Shown in pieces: positions 11,095 through 23,592 of a DNA stretch of 64,000 bases. Under the pieces are notes generated by a model that had not been told where the DNA came from, searched no databases, and saw only the letters and a list, made by a program, of their open reading frames with translations. This stretch comes from Orobanche coerulescens (taxonomy: Eukaryota; Streptophyta; Magnoliopsida; Lamiales; Orobanchaceae): the NCBI GenBank assembly GCA_033398695.1, contig CM065818.1, positions 37,906,001 to 37,970,000 on the forward strand, read 5' to 3'. The translations under genes were made by a program, and so were the position numbers. Positions within the stretch are counted from its first letter, which is position 1; the number at the start of each line of letters is the position of its first letter.

Positions 11095-11315
11095 GTTGCG
11101 ACCGTATGCCATGATAGTTACGGCCGTAAGTATGGTATATTACGGCCGTAAGGTGACTTGTTGTTACGGCTGTAATGGCTTGTAGATAACGGCCGTAACA
11201 TACCTACGCATTTTGGGAAGACGTCATGAGGACTAGTTACGGTCGTAAGTCTCGAATGTTACGGCCGTAAGTGGGAAGTGTTACGGCCGTAAGGGCATGT
11301 TTGTTACGGTCGTAA
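11095..11315 (+). promoter_or_regulatory. Nine-copy TTACG-NN-CGTAA palindrome array, 22-24 bp period (element B 3' LTR)
   Basis: Copies start at 11095 (degenerate), 11118, 11140, 11164, 11187, 11237, 11259, 11281 and 11304. Spacings are 23, 22, 24, 23, 50, 22, 22 and 23. Most read TTACGGCCGTAA or TTACGGTCGTAA. The bases between copies differ, so this is not a simple satellite. The TATA box follows 11 bases after the last copy. Confidence 0.85.
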
Positions 11316-11326
11316 CATGCTGGTAG

Positions 11327-11334
11327 TATATAAA
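11327..11334 (+). promoter_or_regulatory. TATA box of element B 3' LTR
   Basis: TATATAAA, followed by CCAGCAGCAG, at the same place as 6035 in the 5' LTR. Confidence 0.7.
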
Positions 11335-13876
11335 CCAGCAGCAGCCTGTTTTGCGGGACAGAAACCCATTTTCCCCTCTCTCGTTTCACTTTGCGATTTT
11401 TGGGGCCAAAGGTGATTTTGGAGCTTGAGGAGTCGATCCTCATTAATTCGGGAAGCCTAATGCGTGTCAATCATCATCCTCCCTTTCGTTCGTCCGGATC
11501 ATAGGTAAATTCTTTGAATCCCATGGGGTTGACTTTCGGGAATTTTAATCTTGAATCCGATTTTTATCCAATTTGGGTGGTTCAATTAGGGGTGTATGAT
11601 GTTGTTGAACATACTCTATGGGTTGTATATCCATATTTTGGTTTTGCATAAACCGAATCGTGATTTTTGTGTTCTTGAGAAATATTGAACATTTAGTGTT
11701 CGATTAAATATTTCAATGGGATCTCGTAGGGTTTCTGTAACACCCCCAATCCGCTCAGGGATATTACACGCCGTAGAACCTTTCCTCAAGGATCTACCAG
11801 GCTGGTAACAACGTCGAACAACTCAGCAATGCCTTTAAGGCTAAAAATGACTCAGTAGACCGATTTGGTCTTTTAATAAAAACATACAACTCAATTTCAA
11901 TACATGCCCATGCAGGGGTCAAAATACAACAAACTCCCGTACAACGGGGAAAAATACTATAGCGAAAATAAAGTACAACTGAACCAATACACAATGCACG
12001 GTTCCACATGTGATTAGTATCGATCATCTTTCATCATCCTTCGTGCTGACCCTGTGCCATGCTCCCTGAAATCTGAATGTAATACAGACATCCACCCCGC
12101 GATTACTCGAGGGTTAGCAAAACTCTACTATTTTGCTAGTACAAGTACAAAGTGCAAATACGAGCCATATAATTCAAGTTCTAAGAATAGCAATAATCAG
12201 GAATCCTCAAAGATTCAAATATAACGAAAAATACTTCCCGAAGCAAGAGTTTAGGTAAAACATTCCAAAACCGAAAGTTCATAATTCAAGAGAGACAAAT
12301 TTACAAATGGTTTAATACGCCATCGGGAGTTTTAATAGAAAACCATTTAGGATTATCGAATACTTATCTTTCCAAAATCAACAGGGGTCACAGCCCAAAG
12401 GTTTTTGTTTTCACAAAATAAAACCAACAACAGTTCACAGGGTTAAAACCCACGTCACGTGTCCTCGGCGGACATAAAATCAACACAACATAACCACCCG
12501 AGACACGCAAATCTTGGTCACACAAATACAACACCAACTCATGAGTCTAGAGTGAATTCATATATCACACTTGCCTAGGACCAGGACGAAGCCACAAATC
12601 CCACCTGAGGCCTCTAAGGACCCTCCGGAACTGGCCACAATCATAAAACAAATCACGCACAGGCATCACCTAGGACCGAGATGAAGCCACAAATCCCACC
12701 CAAGGTCTCTAAGGACCCTCCCGAGCTGGCTAGCGAAACACATTCACATATCATAAACACACCAGCGTGAACACTTGTCACGGCATCTCACGGTTGGATC
12801 AATCACTTGTTGTCTCTTGACCATATGATCACACGCCATATGTCACCGCAGGTCTTGTCTCAGGCTCTCACGGTTGGATCAATCACTTGTTGCATCCTGA
12901 CCACATGGTCACATGCCATGTGTCATCGTAGACCTTCAACCATATCCACACATTCACACAAATAACATAGCACGCCAAGGATATCCGAATAATTCACCCA
13001 AAGGCAACAAACACACAGCACGATACGAGTATCAAATCACAACACACCGAAATGAGATAATATATGAATCTATATTATCAAAGCACAACAACAACAACAC
13101 CAAGCATGTTCACAGGATTCACATAATCATTTACGAAACACCACAGTCGTAAAAACACACACGGTTTTGAAAGAGAGCCTTTAACGAGGCTAACCGAAAC
13201 TTTGAAAGTTCAATTCAAACGACCAAACAACCACATTTAGACGATCACTAATTATCGTATCTATAAAACAAGAATTGTATGGACAATGTACTTGCCTCAA
13301 AATCGGCACGCAAGTATTCCGACGAACACGGCTCAACTGGGAAGCTTCGAAACGCTCGATGCTATCGAAAAGGAAGATGACGACGAACGGAAGGGTTCAA
13401 CACGGGTTCCTCGCAAGAAACTCGGCCCTAACATCATATAATTAATAAATCAATGGTCATACAAGGAACAATAATCGTAGAACGTCCGAAAACCCCTCGA
13501 TGACATTCTACCGGACACCTTCAAGGCGTCGATTAAGAACTCGACCAAAACGACGAATCTATACTATCCGACCATGAAATAACAAGGGAAATGATATAAT
13601 ACATATAAATAATCATCAATCCATCACAATCCTAAGTTAAATCGGATTAAACGGACGAAATCAAACAAAATACCCAAATTCTCCAAAACTAGATTTCTAG
13701 AAAATCTAACCTGATTCGCTCGATCAAAGGATGTTATAGGATGGATAATCGATGATATGAACTCCAGGATTTCATGGATTCATTGTCTAACAATATGTCT
13801 CCATGTTCATCAAACCTCCAGCCGCGGAAGGGAAGGAAACAAGTGAGAAAATGGGTGAAAACCCCGTTTGCTGGGC

Positions 13877-13884
13877 CTTATATA
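13877..13884 (-). promoter_or_regulatory. TATA box of element C, left LTR
   Basis: TATATAAG on the minus strand, 18 bases past the nearest palindrome; the right LTR has the same box at 19288-19295. Confidence 0.65.
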
Positions 13885-13902
13885 GGCAGCCTGCCGGTCG
13901 CC

Positions 13903-14054
13903 TTACGTACGTAATCGGCCATGGCTTACGGCCGTAACCGGCCATGGCCGAATCTTATGCCCAAAAATGCCGGAAGCGTTACGTACGTGACCGGCCAGGA
14001 CTTACGTACGTAACAGGCCTTACGGCCGTAACTGCCGGACACTTACGACCGTTA
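13903..14054 (-). promoter_or_regulatory. Palindrome array of element C, left LTR
   Basis: Copies are at 13903 (TTACGTACGTAA), 13926 (TTACGGCCGTAA), 13979, 14002, 14020 and 14043, spaced 23, 53, 23, 18 and 23. The centre alternates between TA and GC. It lies just upstream (minus strand) of the TATA box at 13877-13884. Confidence 0.8.
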
Positions 14055-14600
14055 CTCGGCCAGGAGTGGCCTGGCCCAAAAATGCCCGGCCATGACTCGG
14101 CCGTGGCCAACTCCGACGGTCCGGACAATCCTGAAACCCGAACCTGAGTATGAATCGAATATACGGTTACAAAGTACTCGCAAAGATGAATCTAAGAGCT
14201 AAGGGAACACACGATTCCGACCACCCGAAGTGTCGAAATTCGACAACGGAAGTAATTACCCTGAACTTTGGGAAATTACGAAAACGGCCCAAAACGTCCG
14301 AAATACACGATACACGATCGAAACACCAAACCAATGCTCGCAACATGAATAATAACATTAAATGAACTTACGAGAAACTCGAAATAATAATTTCGGACGA
14401 GATTCGCAAGAATCGAACTCAAGTGCGGAAAAGTCGCTCAAGAACACGGAACTCAATAAAACAATACCGAAACGAACTCGGATAACAAAAAGTGAAGAAT
14501 TAATCATTCTCAGAATGACGATCCGGTCATGAGTGAGTCATCAAAATGGACTCCCGCCGAAAAAATAAAATTACCGGAATTCGAAATTGCGGGTATTACA

Positions 14601-14613
14601 TACTACCCTCCTT
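14601..14613 (-). other. Polypurine tract of element C
   Basis: On the minus strand AAGGAGGGTAGTA directly precedes the LTR. The hairpin AAGTTTCGTCCCGAAACTT follows at 14619-14637. Confidence 0.8.
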
Positions 14614-14618
14614 AAAAG

Positions 14619-14637
14619 AAGTTTCGTCCCGAAACTT
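14619..14637 (-). promoter_or_regulatory. Conserved hairpin upstream of the polypurine tract (C)
   Basis: A perfect 8 bp stem with a 3-base loop, identical in the stem to element A. Confidence 0.7.
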
Positions 14638-15164
14638 AAAACAAGTAGGGAGAAGTAATATCCTGCCAGGAAAACTCAATGAGATACACAAGAACCGAAA
14701 ACTCGCGCCCAACGGCGAAACGTTACAAGAAACGCAAGGAAACGAACGGCATGAAAGCATGCTCAACGACAATTATCACATTGCTACAAGCAGGACATAA
14801 TAAAACCAACAAGTGACAAGCGTCATTAAACAGGTAATACAATCAAGTCAATTATCCGAACTATCACAAAACACAAAGCACATGTTACAAGGAACATGCA
14901 CAGTCGAGAAAATAGAAAATAAACACAAAACGATCCACAAGGACAATCACAAACAATTCGGACTACGCCGAAATCCTCAAAAAGCATATTAGGCATCTCT
15001 GTGCCCTTTCGGAGCAGAGACGCAGCCTCGATACCCAAATCTCTCAGCTACCGTCTCGCAATGCACGGCTCAGTGACCCACCTGGCCACACTCGAAACAG
15101 TTGACTAACAGTGAACGACAATTCTTCGCGGTACGAGATCAGGTAACAACAGTCAGACAACCCC

Positions 15165-15357
15165 GATCGAACAACAACGATCGAACAAGAACGACCGAAC
15201 AACAACGATCGAATAACAACGATCAAATAACAATGATCGGACAACAACGATCAAATAACAATGATGGAACAACAACGATCAAAAAGCAATGATCGAGTAA
15301 CAACGATCAAACAACAACGATCGAACAACAATGATCGAACGACAATGGTTGAACAAT
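15165..15357. repeat. Minisatellite, about 15 bp unit AACAACGATCRAAYA
   Basis: About a dozen imperfect units in tandem. The orthologous stretch of element A (3110-3145, opposite strand) has only two or so units, so the array expanded in C's lineage. Confidence 0.8.
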
Positions 15358-17134
15358 GACTCTGAAGTTCACACTTCAACTCAAGACATCAAAAGAACTA
15401 GTAGAACCAAAAGATGTTACTTCCGAACAAGGTTCACAAGAATCGAACCGAACTCGGAAAAGTCACAGCGATAACCAGATCGACCCAAAACAAGATCACG
15501 ACTCGTTCGAACAATGAAACCGAAATACAGAACAAGTTCAGAAAGTATCAACGAACACGAGCGAGTCGATAGACTTAAGAAAGAGGAAATGCAGAAGTCC
15601 AAAAAAATACGGGTATTACATTCGACCTCTTATAAAAGAAGGCCGTCCCTGCAACTCACAATAACAGAAACAAGGCAACAACACAAAAGCAGCTGATGGA
15701 AACATTTCCCATGGGCCTCTTAGAGCCGATCCTGATATCTGTGCTGAAGTTCGTGCCCCAAAAGACTCGAAACCCAACTCGCAAAACTGGATCCTGTGTC
15801 TCTCAGGTCCACACTTGAAATGTGTTACTGGCAAGAAGGACAATTGGTACGTGCATGCCCCCGGCACACCACGGTTGAAACACCTCGGCTCGACATACCG
15901 AATATGCAAATGCTCGATACACTGGAACATAACATCGCAAAACAACAAACCGGAGATGCCAACTTGGCATAACATATCGACACATACTAAAATCACAACA
16001 AACACGGCATCATTCGACGATTACAACGGCCTGAACGATAACCAGCATATAATTACTAAACATCACGAAACAACCACATATGTACACAATCATACAAACT
16101 CAAGCTCTAACAGCTTGCACAGGTGAGATAGCACGCAAATCACCACGAAACGACAACATTGAAGATCAAAATCACACCTCTCACAGAGGGCTATCATAAC
16201 AAATGCGTGGCGAACGAATCAACGCTCAGGCCACCAATTCAATCACAATTCGGAGGGCTAACACCCTAGCGACAATACCAACATCATACATACCTTCCCC
16301 GACCACAAGCAGGAAATGATAGGTTTTAAAAACGAAAACCACCTTTTGAAAATAATTTGGAAACACCAGTTGATCTTGAGTATCACATTTTCAAAAGGTT
16401 GTACAAACACAATTATCGAGACTTTGAGAACCATCTTGCGTTTGAACAAAAATGAGGACACTTTTCTTTAGTGAAAAACTTTCAAAAATACTCGACCCTC
16501 GGGTCTAAGCAAAGCATTTCTAAATGATTGAAAATATCTCAAAATATTTTGGTCCTCAACTGGAATAATTTTGAAACATATTGCGGCACTAGAAGAAAAG
16601 TACCGCGAGAAAATAATTTATTTTAAAAGTACGCCTCGAAATTTATTTTCTAAGATACTCAAGGTTTTCGAAAATCTATTAGGCTAGAATGCCTAAAAAA
16701 ATTCACATGTAACAACATTCACTTACATACATCACAACACACACATCAACTGGCTCAAAATCAAGACAACATATGTCTTTTACCGGAAAATAAACAGTCA
16801 AATATCACAGTCAAAGGGACAAAAATAACGACAACACTCCTCATATAAACGAAATATGGGAGTCACATAAACGCATCATGAAACCAAGAATCTGCATAAA
16901 GATTCCATCACTTAAACACATAATCATACCAGCAACTCGTATCACACGAGGCACAACACAAAGGAGGGAGACTTACATCAACAGGTCGCACGAAGGTGAT
17001 GATCGCCCCACGATACTAATCACGACCAACCAACTCAGACAACGCATCGCGACACGACTCAGTCAGACAAAATCCGACGAGACAAAACTCAACAGACACC
17101 ACTAAACCCGAAAGCCTAGGTTTCCACAACCTAA

Positions 17135-17146
17135 GCTCTGATACCA
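17135..17146 (-). other. Primer binding site of element C (initiator tRNA-Met type)
   Basis: GCTCTGATACCA is the exact reverse complement of TGGTATCAGAGC, four bases from the LTR at 17151. Confidence 0.9.
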
Positions 17147-17150
17147 TTTC

Positions 17151-20010
17151 TGTAACATCCACAATCCGCTCAGGGATATTACACGCCGTAGAACCTTTCC
17201 TCAAGGATCTACCAGGCTGGTAAAACCGTCGAACAACTCAACAATGACTTTAAGGCTAAAAATGACTCAGTAGACCGATTTGGTCTTTCAATAAAAACAT
17301 ACAACTCAATTTCAATACATGCCCACGCAGGGGTCAAAATACAACAAACTCCCGTACAACGGGGAAAAATACTGCAGCGGAAATAAAGTACAACTGAACC
17401 AATACACAATGCACGGTTCCACATGTGATTAGTATTGATCATCTTTCATCATCCTTCGTGCTGACCCTGTGCCATGCTCCCTGAAACCTGAATGCAATAC
17501 AGACATCCACCCCCCGATTACTCGGGGGTTAGCAAAACTCTAATATTTTGCTAGTACAAGTACAAAGTGCAAATACGAGCCATACAATTCAAGTTCCAAG
17601 AATACCAATAATCAGGAATCCTCAAAGATTCAAATACAACGAAAAATACTTCCTGAAACAAGAGTTCAGGTAAAACATTCCAAAACCGAAAGTTCATAAT
17701 TCAAGAGAGACAAATTTACAAATGGTTTAATACGCCATCAGGAGTTTTAATAGAAAACCCTTTAGGATTATCGAATCATTCTCTTTCCAAAATCAACAGG
17801 GGTCACAGCCCAAAGGTTTTTGTTTTCACAAAATAAAACCAACAACAGTTCACACGGTTAAAACCCATGTCACGTGTCCTCGACGGACATAAAATCAACA
17901 CAACATAACCACCCGAGACACGCAAATCTTGGTCACAGAAATACAACACCAACTCATGAGTCTAGAGTGAAGTAATAGATCACACTTACCTATGACCGGG
18001 ACGAAGCCACAAATATCACTTGAGGCCTCTAAGGACCCTCCCGAGCTGGCCACAATCATAAAACAAATCACGCACAGGCATCGCCTAGAATCGGGACGAA
18101 GCCACAAATCCCATCCGAGGCCTCTAAGGACCCTCCCGAGCTGGCTAGCGAAACACATTCACATATCATAAACACATCAGCGTGAACACTTGTCACGGCA
18201 TCTCACGGTGGGATCAATCACTTGTTGTCTCATAACCATATGATCACACGCCATATGTCACTGCAGGTCTTGTCTCAGGCTCTCACGGTTGGATCAATCA
18301 CTTGTTGCATCCTGACCACATGGTCACATGCCATGTGTCACCGTAGACCTTCGACCATATCCACACATTCACACAAATAACATAGCACGCAAAGGATATC
18401 CGAATAATTCACCCAAATGCAACAAACACACAGTACGATACGAGTATCAAATCACAACACACCGAAATGAGATAATATATGACTATATATTATCAAAGCA
18501 CAACAACAACACCAAGCGTGTTCACAGGATTCACATAATCATTTACGAAACACCACAATCATAAAAACACACACGGTTTTGAAAGAGAGCCTTTAACGAG
18601 GCTAACTAAAACTTTGAAAGTTCAATTCAAACGACCAAACAACCACATTTAGACGATCACTAATTATCGTATCCATAAACAAGAATTGTATGGACAAGGT
18701 ACTTGCCTCGAAATCGGCACGCAAGTATTCCGACGAACACGGCTCAACCGGGAAGCTTCGAAACGCTCGATGCTATCGAAAAGGAAGATGACGACGAACG
18801 GAAGGGTTCAATACGGGTTTCTCGCAAGAAACTCGACCCTAACATCATGTAATTAATAAATCAACGGTCATACGAGGAAGAATAATCGTAGAACGTCTGA
18901 AAACCCCTCTATGACATTCTACCGGACACCTTCAAGGCGTCGATTAAGAACTCGACCAAAACGACGAATCTATACGATCCGACCATGAAATAACAAGGGA
19001 AATGATATAATACATCTAAATAATCATCAATCCATCACGATCCTAAGTTAAATCAGATTAAATGGACGAAATCAAACAAAATACCCAAATTCCCCAAAAC
19101 TAGATTTCTAGAAAATCTGACCTGATTTGCTCGATCAAAGGATGTTATAGGATGGATAATCGATGATATATAGTCCAGGATTTCATGGATTCATTGTCTA
19201 ACAACATGTCTCCATGTTCATCAAACCTCCAGCCACGGAAGGGAAGGAAACAAGTGAGAAAATGGGTGAAAAACCCATCTGCTGGGCCTTATATAGGCAG
19301 CCTGCCGGCCGCCTTACGTACGTAATCGACCATGGCTTACGGCCATAACCGGCCATGGTCGAGTCTTCTCCCCAAAAATGCCGGCAGCACTACGTACGTG
19401 ACCGGACAGGGCTTACGTAAGTAACAGGCCTTACGGACATAACTGCCGGACACTTACGGCCGTAACTCGGCCAGGAGTGCCCTGGCCCCAAAATGCCCGG
19501 CCATGACTCGGCCGTGGCCAACTCCAACGGTCCGGACAACCCCGAAACCCGAACCTGAGTATGAATCGAAGATATGGTTACGAATTACTCGCAAAGACGA
19601 ATCTAAGAGCTAAGAGAACACACGATTCCGACCACCCGAAGTGTCGAAATTCGACAACGGAAATAATTACCCCAAACTTTGAGAAATTACGAAAACGGCC
19701 CAAAACGTCCAAAATACACAATACACGATCGAAACACCAAACCAAACATTGCAACATGAATAATAACATTAAATGAACTTACGAGAAACTCGAAACAACA
19801 ATTTTGGACGAGATTCGCAAGAATCGAACTCAAGTGCGGAAAAGTCGCTCAAGAACACGGAACTCAATAAAACAACACCGAAACGAACTCGGATGACAAA
19901 AAGTTCAGAATTAATCATTCTCAGAATGACGATACGGTCATGAGCGAGTCATCAAAACGGACTCCGCCAAAAAAAGAAAATTATCGGAATCCGAAATTGC
20001 GGGTATTACA
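17151..20010 (-). repeat. 5' LTR of element C (2860 bp)
   Basis: Matches 11736-14600 along its length, including the TATA box (19288-19295), palindromes (19314-19465) and subrepeats (about 17993-18345). It ends exactly at the target duplication GTTTC. Confidence 0.92.
19314..19465 (-). promoter_or_regulatory. Palindrome array of element C, right LTR
   Basis: Copies start at 19314, 19337, 19390, 19413, 19431 and 19454, with the same spacing (23, 53, 23, 18, 23) as the left LTR. Several have decayed at CG dinucleotides (for example TTACGGCCATAA). Confidence 0.75.
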
Positions 20011-20397
20011 GTTTCAGGGCGTTTTCCAATATGTTTGATTGTTATGTTATTAATGATCTTGTTGTCGTTGTTTTTCGTGGGGATTCTAGGTATTCTAAGG
20101 TTCTCGGTTGAGCCATGGGAGTGTTTGATATCAGTTATTGAGGCAAGTATCTAGCTTATACGATTTGTGTTTTGTAGATAGAAATTACCTGTTGAGTTAT
20201 GATAGTTGATTTACGTTTTGTAAACTTAGTCCTAGTGAATTGATCATGAATTACTTGTTATGATTGTCAGGAGACGATTGTGTTATTCTTGAATGACCAG
20301 CATCGTGGAAGTGTGTTGGATATGATAATCGTATTGGATTGATTGTACACTTGGGTGCGTACTGTATTGTGTGTTAGTTAAGTATTGTTGATAGTGG
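20011..20397 (+). repeat. 3' LTR of element B, second segment
   Basis: Resumes B's LTR after C; it matches 6436-6825 of the 5' LTR and ends at the target duplication AGTGG (20393-20397) of element D. Confidence 0.9.
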
Positions 20398-21361
20398 TGT
20401 TGTTGCCCAAAATATTATCCGAAGATGAATATTGCTGGAATGGTCGAGCAACAACAAATTGCGAGAGCACGTCCGCGGGGGTGTGAATAACACAAGATTT
20501 GCCAGGTTTGTTAGGCCCGGGCTTGAATGCTCTCGCGAGATATTATTAATAAGAATACGTATGAGTAGAAATATTAATGTAAGAATGCAATTACAATGAG
20601 TGTAAAAGATCCTAGTTATCTAGCTTGTGAGCGAAGCTTTGTGTGTTCTTGTTCTCGTTTCTGCCGACCGTCTTAGGATTAAGAGGTTCCGAGAGTGAGA
20701 GATGAACTGATGTCCAAAGTGTATAGCTTTGCCAAGAGTAAATGCCAAGCCATGAGAAAAGCCAGAGAACAACCTTTTTGGTATGCAGAAAAGCCGAGAG
20801 GTTTCCAAGTGCAGGATGCTTTCTATTTATAGGAGCTGGGATGCCTTTTGTCCTGACGGGCGATCGTCTTTCTTGTAATATAATAAGGGGTGATCATCTT
20901 TAGGCACATGGGATGTCTGCCTTGAAGTCCGTGGCTGTTGTTGACAGCCAGTTGTGCGGTCCAATGAGGAGCCAGCACGCGTCCTGAGTCGCTGTCACGG
21001 GAGGTCCGACTTGCACCTTTCGGCGGCTCTGTCGGTAGGTGAAAAGATGCTGACAGGCTGTGGTCAATGATCCATGTTCTACGGTGCCTTTTCCGGATCT
21101 GCACGTGGGTCTCTGTCCGAGCTTCGGCCTTTGCCGACTAGACGGATGCTGGACTTGCGTGGCATGAGGCGGTCATCATTGGCCGGGAACCAGAGTCGAT
21201 CGTTAGGTGCCAAGAGACGATCGCCTTGGATGTCGATCGCTCGGCACTTGGGCTTGATCTGGGATCTCTGATCGGCAAGTCTGCCTTGGTCTTATCTGGC
21301 TCTGGCTCGGTCGCCCGGTCTTAGCGATCGCCTGTTGAGACGTATAAGTCTCGACACAACA
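20398..21361 (-). repeat. 3' LTR of element D (964 bp)
   Basis: On the minus strand it starts TGTTGTGTCGAGAC and ends GGGCAACAACA. A TATA box (TATAAATA) is at 20824-20831. It is close to 23606-24519, which lacks some short stretches. Start and U3 are distantly similar to H's LTR. Confidence 0.9.
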
Positions 21362-21374
21362 ATTGCCCCCCAGC
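21362..21374 (-). other. Polypurine tract of element D
   Basis: CTGGGGGGCAAT on the minus strand, directly before the LTR; the same tract ends H at 59640. Confidence 0.85.
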
Positions 21375-21599
21375 TTGTTCCGATGTTGAAGACATGGGGT
21401 GAGATGGTTCTTGCTGGCGATCGTTGAGGACAAGGACGGGCGATCCATTGAGCGGACTTTGGTTTCGGACTTGGTCGATCTGTTCGATTGGCGAGCTATC
21501 TTCGGTCTTGTACCTGCAATAAACAATTTTGGTCGATCCCTCATAGAAAGCTGATTGTTTCGTCGCTGAGGAACCGTGCACACTCGCGGAGTTCGATGG

Positions 21600-22250
21600 A
21601 CCGACTCCATGACCGTGTCTTATGCGCGAGCGACATTGTCTGTCTCGTGACTCATTTTATTGTGAGGGTCCTCTGTTAGGCTGCGCCTCGCCTCGTATTT
21701 AAACGAAGGGCGTGCGGTCTTGGTCTAGAGGAGTCCTTGTGCGGGGCGTCGTCGGATTAATCAACTCCACATCCGCGGCTTGTTAGCTCTGCTTCCACCT
21801 CGGCCCGCCATGAAGATGGCGACCCTCGACGGTGTACGTTGAGACGGGGGTAGGGACGTGTCGCATTGTGCGGGCTCACCAAGTTAGATGATGAACCTTT
21901 GAGGGCGGGCGAGCGTGTCCACTGATTAGTTTTGGAGGGCCCTCAGACTACGCCGGCCTCGTATTTAAACGAAGGGCGGGCGATCGTGGTCCAAAGGGAC
22001 CTTGCATGGCCGAAGCAGTCGGTTCCATCGACCACCAGGACCATGGCTGCACTCTTCTACCTCAGATTGTCATGTTAGATGTCGACCTTCGACGGTGTAC
22101 GTTGTGCAGGGGAGGTGATCTCGTGCCTTAGTCCATCATGTTAGATGGTGAACTGTAGATGGCGAACGAGTCCTCCGGTTTTGATGATGTTGCTTGATAA
22201 TGGCGATCGGGCTGGAAGACTGGTGATTGTCGTTCTTCTGCCGATCGCGT
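21600..22250 (-). repeat. Post-gag tandem region of element D
   Basis: Two diverged units, each with a TTTAAATACGAGG-type core (near 21700 and 21965 on the opposite strand), match the two units of H at 49860-50345. No coding sequence seen. Confidence 0.7.
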
Positions 22251-22253
22251 TGC

Positions 22254-23480
22254 TCATAGGTGAAAAAGTAACCTTTGCCTGGCCAGAAAGTCTGCGGCTT
22301 TGGCGCGGAAGATCACGTAGGTCGGGGGGATATCCTTCGTAAGATGCCTGAACATATGGGAAAGATCGTCGAATCCCCCTAGGACCGAGTATAGGGCGAT
22401 CTCATCGCTCACAGGCTCGCCATTGAGGATTATCTCATCCACCCGGTTGATGTAGTCCGCATTGGACTCTCATTCCCCTTGCCTGATTTGCATCATGCGA
22501 TGGGGAACTTCCGGCCGAGCGACCTTGGCAGCGAAGTATGCTGTGAAGTTGTTCGCCAGTTGATCAAAGGAACTGATGGATCGTGGTGGCAATGAGACGT
22601 ACCACCTATGGCCCAGGTCGCCCAGTGTTAGCGGGAACATTCGGCACCTGGTCGCGTCTGATGCCCCACACCCGGTTATGTAGATCCGGAACTTGCTCAG
22701 GTGAGTCTCGGGATCCGACCTCCCCTCGTACAAAGGTGTTTTGGGAGGAGTGATCCTACGCTACACGGGGGCGAGCTCGATATGGACCGCGAGTGGCTCG
22801 CTCGGCCCGGGGATCTTGCTATTTGCGCCTGCCCCAGTTTCTAGGAGTGCCTTCATGTCATCGAGCTGGCGTTGCATCGCGGCCATCGATGTAGCATGAT
22901 CACTCGTGGTTCGGCTTTCGGAGAGGGAGCCGAGGCGATCGTGTACCGATCTTCTGACTCCGCGGTCGCCGATCTCGGTTCTTAGGCGAGGAGGAACCAA
23001 ATGGTTGGCCTGCCTTCTGGGAGTTGGGTATGCCGAACTCCTGGTGATGGACTCGGATTCCGTCGCCTCGTGGCTAGGGCCGGACTGCCCCAGTCGCCAA
23101 GATGGGTCACTGCCTAGGCGGCTGAAAATGGAGGTGTCCTGCCTTGCAGACGCCTTTTCTTGTGAATTGGGGCCTCCTCGCGATCGCTCGGCCAGTAACC
23201 CCTTGAACTTCCATTTGCTCACGCGGCGGATGGCCGAGGGAGTTATAGCGGGCGCGTCGAATGCTCTCCGTCGCTTCTGTAGGATGTCCATGGCCTTTTC
23301 GATCTGTTCCGCAGTTTGGAACTGATCGAGCGAGAGGCTTGGGCCGTCCCTCGGGGGCGGGATTGAGAGTCTTGGGTCGCCGCGGCTCCCCTACGCCATA
23401 GGCCGGGGCTCGGATTGAATCGGAATGAGGCATCTGGCGGATCGGCCAGCGGCTTTCTTCGATGTGGAGGTAGAAGTCAT
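22254..23480 (-). pseudogene. gag: Broken gag of element D
   Basis: The start codon at 23480 sits in the same context as gag in H (CAGAATCATGAC). The frame is broken repeatedly. Pieces at 23291-22761, 22733-22470 (YEGRSDPETHLSKFRIY, HRWYVSLPPRSI) and 22442-22254 (HMFRHLTKDIPPTYVIFRAK) match consecutive parts of H's gag at 53757-55049. They cover the retrotransposon gag domain. The frame ends where H's gag continues towards a zinc knuckle, so the C-terminal part is missing. Plus-strand frames over this stretch are antisense shadows. Confidence 0.85.
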
Positions 23481-23592
23481 GATTCTGAAAGCTTTCTTTG
23501 AAGAGCAGTGAGTGTCTCTTCAAGTATATGCCCCGGAGAACAGTGAGTGTTCTTCGAGACGGTAGGAAAAAATGAAGGTTTAGAGGCCCTCC

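Larger units (their letters stand above)
10751..11735 (+). repeat. 3' LTR of element B, first segment
   Basis: It runs from the LTR start to the insertion point of C. It contains the complete palindrome array, the TATA box and the leader. The last five bases, GTTTC (11731-11735), are repeated at 20011-20015 as C's target duplication. Confidence 0.9.
11736..14600 (-). repeat. 3' LTR of element C (2865 bp)
   Basis: On the minus strand it runs from TGTAATACCCGCAATTTCG (at 14600) to GGGGGTGTTACA (at 11736). It contains palindromes (13903-14054), a TATA box (13877-13884), and two subrepeat pairs (12585-12740 and 12790-12935). It is close to the right-hand LTR, with scattered substitutions and short indels. 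Confidence 0.92.
14601..17150 (-). other. Internal region of element C, non-coding and composite
   Basis: No frame resembles gag or pol. Read on the minus strand, 15640-17150 leads from the primer site to an LTR-start-like junction (TGTAATACCCG near 15617). A U3-like fragment follows (15417-15617), then 14601-15416, which matches the 3' part of element A's internal region. This looks like two 3' ends in series. ORFs here are short and unsupported. Confidence 0.7.
11736..20010 (-). mobile_element. Element C: non-autonomous LTR retrotransposon inserted in LTR B
   Basis: It has LTRs at 11736-14600 and 17151-20010, a primer site at 17135-17146 (minus) and a polypurine tract near 14601-14613 (minus). 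The target duplication GTTTC (11731-11735 and 20011-20015) is exact, and the intact target is visible near 6436. The 2.55 kb internal region shows no recognisable gag or pol frame. It is related in its ends to A, B and F. Confidence 0.92.

Noticed and set aside
11095..11315. Reading the palindrome array as a CRISPR array or a plain satellite
   Set aside because: Repeats are 12 bp palindromes separated by only about 10 variable bases, upstream of a TATA box.
15165..15357. CRISPR-like regular repeats
   Set aside because: Unit of about 15 bp without unique spacers, in a plant retrotransposon; a minisatellite.
15616..16005. 129-residue minus-strand frame inside element C
   Set aside because: No similarity to gag or pol; it crosses the composite junction, so it is likely chance.
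17135..17146. Possible tRNA fragment
   Set aside because: Only the 12 bases of a primer site adjoining an LTR; no cloverleaf.
22906..23325. Plus-strand 139-residue frame in element D
   Set aside because: Antisense to the gag remnant; no independent support.
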